Positions 5,485-6,154 of a stretch of DNA of 6,154 nucleotides are shown here, one piece after another. The notes beneath the pieces are model-generated. The model ran no database searches. It saw only the letters and a program-made list of their open reading frames with translations, and was not told the DNA's origin. The position numbers and the translations under genes were made by a program. The number at the start of each line of letters is the position of its first letter. Position 1 is the first letter of the stretch. Source of the DNA: Pseudomonadota bacterium (GTDB taxonomy: Bacteria; Pseudomonadota; Gammaproteobacteria; Burkholderiales; Burkholderiaceae_D); assembly GCA_023391395.1 (NCBI GenBank), contig JAEWBA010000360.1, positions 1-6,154 of the forward strand. Direction: 5' to 3'.

Positions 5485-5532
5485 CATGGCGCTTGATCCG
5501 GTCACTGCGCGCCGATCAGCTCTGCGTTAAAC
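5479..5532 (+). other. attC site 3 (54 bp), canonical
   Basis: This is the clearest site. R'' is ACCTAAC (5479-5485), the spacer ATGGC, and L'' is GCTTGATCCGG (5491-5501). L' is CCGATCAGC (5512-5520), the spacer TCTGC, and R' is GTTAAAC (5526-5532). Both R boxes match consensus and both spacers are 5 bases. L''/L' pair as GCT, GATC and GG, with T5494 and C5499 left as single bulges on one arm only. This matches the extrahelical bases that integrases use to choose the strand. The loop is 10 bases. The stop codon of ORF 3 is within R''. Confidence 0.78.
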
Positions 5533-5543
5533 ATCCGCTAACT

Positions 5544-5578
5544 GGAAGCGTCTACTTCCGCTTTGGGTCGAAGCAGAC
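5544..5578. repeat. Alternative-hairpin element after the cassette array
   Basis: GTCTACTTC (5550-5558) pairs with GAAGCAGAC (5570-5578), with one mismatch and an 11-base loop. A second, exclusive pairing uses GGAAG (5544-5548) with CTTCC (5555-5559). The core resembles, from memory, a hairpin-forming intergenic motif (CTTTGGGTCGAAGC-like) seen repeatedly in proteobacterial genomes; only one copy was seen here. The rest of 5533-5805 holds no recognised gene apart from the small ORF starting at 5733. Confidence 0.35.
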
Positions 5579-5732
5579 ATGGATGAACGGCTGCTATCGG
5601 TCTAAAATGGACGGTCACAATTTCCGAACCAGACTTGCGCCCCTAAGTCAGTAGCGTGCGACGTGTTCCCATTTCATTGCAGGCACGGAAGGCATCAGCA
5701 CGTTACGAAGTCTACCCGCTCGTGAGGATCCG

Positions 5733-5858
5733 ATGTCGAATTATGTCGTGCTGATGAGCGCCAGGATGTTCGAGGCCTATAGCCGGAGCATGGAAGAGAC
5801 AGCACCTATGCCTGCTCCACAGTCCGCAGCACCCTTGCACCCCGACGGTACACGATGA
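5733..5858 (+). CDS. Possible 41-codon ORF, doubtful
   Basis: An ATG at 5733 with GAGG at 5724-5727, 5 bases before it, opens a 41-residue frame starting [20 protein letters not shown] and ending at TGA 5856-5858. The N-terminal half looks protein-like, while the C-terminal third lies antisense over the end of the transporter gene. It could be a truncated start of a gene cut off by a rearrangement, a small protein, or chance. No family is recognised. Confidence 0.25.
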   Translation: MSNYVVLMSARMFEAYSRSMEETAPMPAPQSAAPLHPDGTR

Positions 5859-6154
5859 GTGTGCCGATGAGGCCGCAGACTGCCGCAAACGTCATCCACC
5901 AGGCAGGCGCAGCCTTGTCTCCAGTCACCTTGATGAGCCAGGTAGCGACCGCCGGCGTGAAGCCGCCAAAGACCGCGGTCGCCAGGCTGTAAGCCAGTGA
6001 GAAACCGGTCGTGCGCACGTCCACCGGCATGATTTCGGTCAGAGCGGCCACCATGGCGCCGTTATAGCTGCCGTACAGGAAGGACAGCCAGAGCTCAGCC
6101 TCGAGCATGCGCTTGAAAGTAGGCGCTGCCACCAGCCACGAAACGACCCAGTAC
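5806..6154 (-). CDS. MFS transporter of the MHS family, citrate/tricarballylate:H+ symporter-like, C-terminal part (5' end beyond the window)
   Basis: This minus-strand frame stays open to the right edge, so only about the last 116 residues are present. An internal GTG at 6132 should not be taken as the start, because the codons before it (reading YWVVSWLV) are also open. The sequence matches the last part of metabolite:proton symporters: [19 protein letters not shown], then [20 protein letters not shown], then APAWWM, then a final hydrophobic helix and a basic tail. The R-T-x-GFSLA motif and the TGDK-x-x-P-x-WW signature are closest, from memory, to CitA/TcuC-type citrate or tricarballylate:H+ symporters. 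The exact substrate is inferred. The protein sits in the inner membrane and probably has twelve spans, three of them visible here. It converges on the cassette array and ends at 5806-5808 (TAG). Confidence 0.85.
   Translation of the reverse strand, partial: YWVVSWLVAAPTFKRMLEAELWLSFLYGSYNGAMVAALTEIMPVDVRTTGFSLAYSLATAVFGGFTPAVATWLIKVTGDKAAPAWWMTFAAVCGLIGTLIVYRRGARVLRTVEQA

Larger units (their letters stand above)
4280..5532 (+). mobile_element. Integron-type gene cassette array without a visible integrase (CALIN-like)
   Basis: Three short plus-strand ORFs (4296-4643, 4745-5098, 5182-5484) alternate with three attC-like sites (4664-4718, 5093-5179, 5479-5532). The layout repeats: R' box, ORF starting soon after, ORF ending at or just before R'', then a folded site ending in the next R'. 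The ORFs are of unrelated kinds and differ in base composition, as expected for captured cassettes. No IntI tyrosine recombinase is encoded in the window, and no attI site with a cassette promoter was recognised. Upstream, 4172-4279 may be a small non-coding or decayed cassette. The array ends at 5532, before the convergent transporter gene. Established knowledge: integron integrases recombine the folded bottom strand of attC at the G/TT of R'. Inference: the array was or is mobile. Confidence 0.72.

Noticed and set aside
1..6154. CRISPR arrays, tRNA or rRNA genes, insertion-sequence transposases and an integron integrase
   Set aside because: No regularly spaced direct repeats, cloverleaf with CCA-type end, rRNA-like sequence, transposase motif or IntI-type tyrosine recombinase was seen on either strand.

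Overview
The window looks like a chromosomal stretch from a GC-rich betaproteobacterium, probably Burkholderiales. This rests on codon use, a chemoreceptor beside an orphan LivJ-type binding protein, and a citrate-type MHS transporter; no rRNA or other species marker is present. It is a mosaic. GC-rich, core-like genes lie at the left end (185-2528), in the middle (3644-4054) and at the right end (5806-6154). AT-richer, accessory-looking DNA lies between them (about 2570-3640 and 4180-5530).

Left block: a short chemoreceptor signalling protein with a transmembrane hairpin but no periplasmic sensor domain (185-1240). It is followed in the same direction by a secreted branched-chain-amino-acid-type solute-binding protein (1368-2528) with no permease or ATPase gene beside it. 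A joint sensing role is possible but not shown. Next come an HD-domain phosphohydrolase of the HDDC2/YfbR type (2753-3361) and, after about 280 bases with no convincing gene, a small protein shaped like a response-regulator receiver that lacks every catalytic residue (3644-4054).

The most interesting part is 4280-5532. Three small ORFs on the same strand are each followed by a site with attC architecture: outer R boxes, 5-nt spacers, and an imperfect L''/L' stem with bulged bases. The sites are at 4664-4718, 5093-5179 and 5479-5532. The last two ORFs end with their TAA inside the R'' box of their own attC, and two ORFs begin within a few bases of an R' box. This is the layout of integron gene cassettes. 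No integron integrase is in the window, so locally it is a small integrase-less array (CALIN-type), or the far end of an array whose integrase lies outside. The cargo is an unrecognised single-span membrane protein, a DUF962/Mpo1-like membrane protein and a two-span small membrane protein. No resistance gene is present.

Right block: about 270 bases with an imperfect hairpin and a possible 41-codon ORF, then the C-terminal part of a minus-strand MHS-family MFS transporter resembling citrate/tricarballylate:proton symporters. This gene runs off the right edge and converges on the cassette array.
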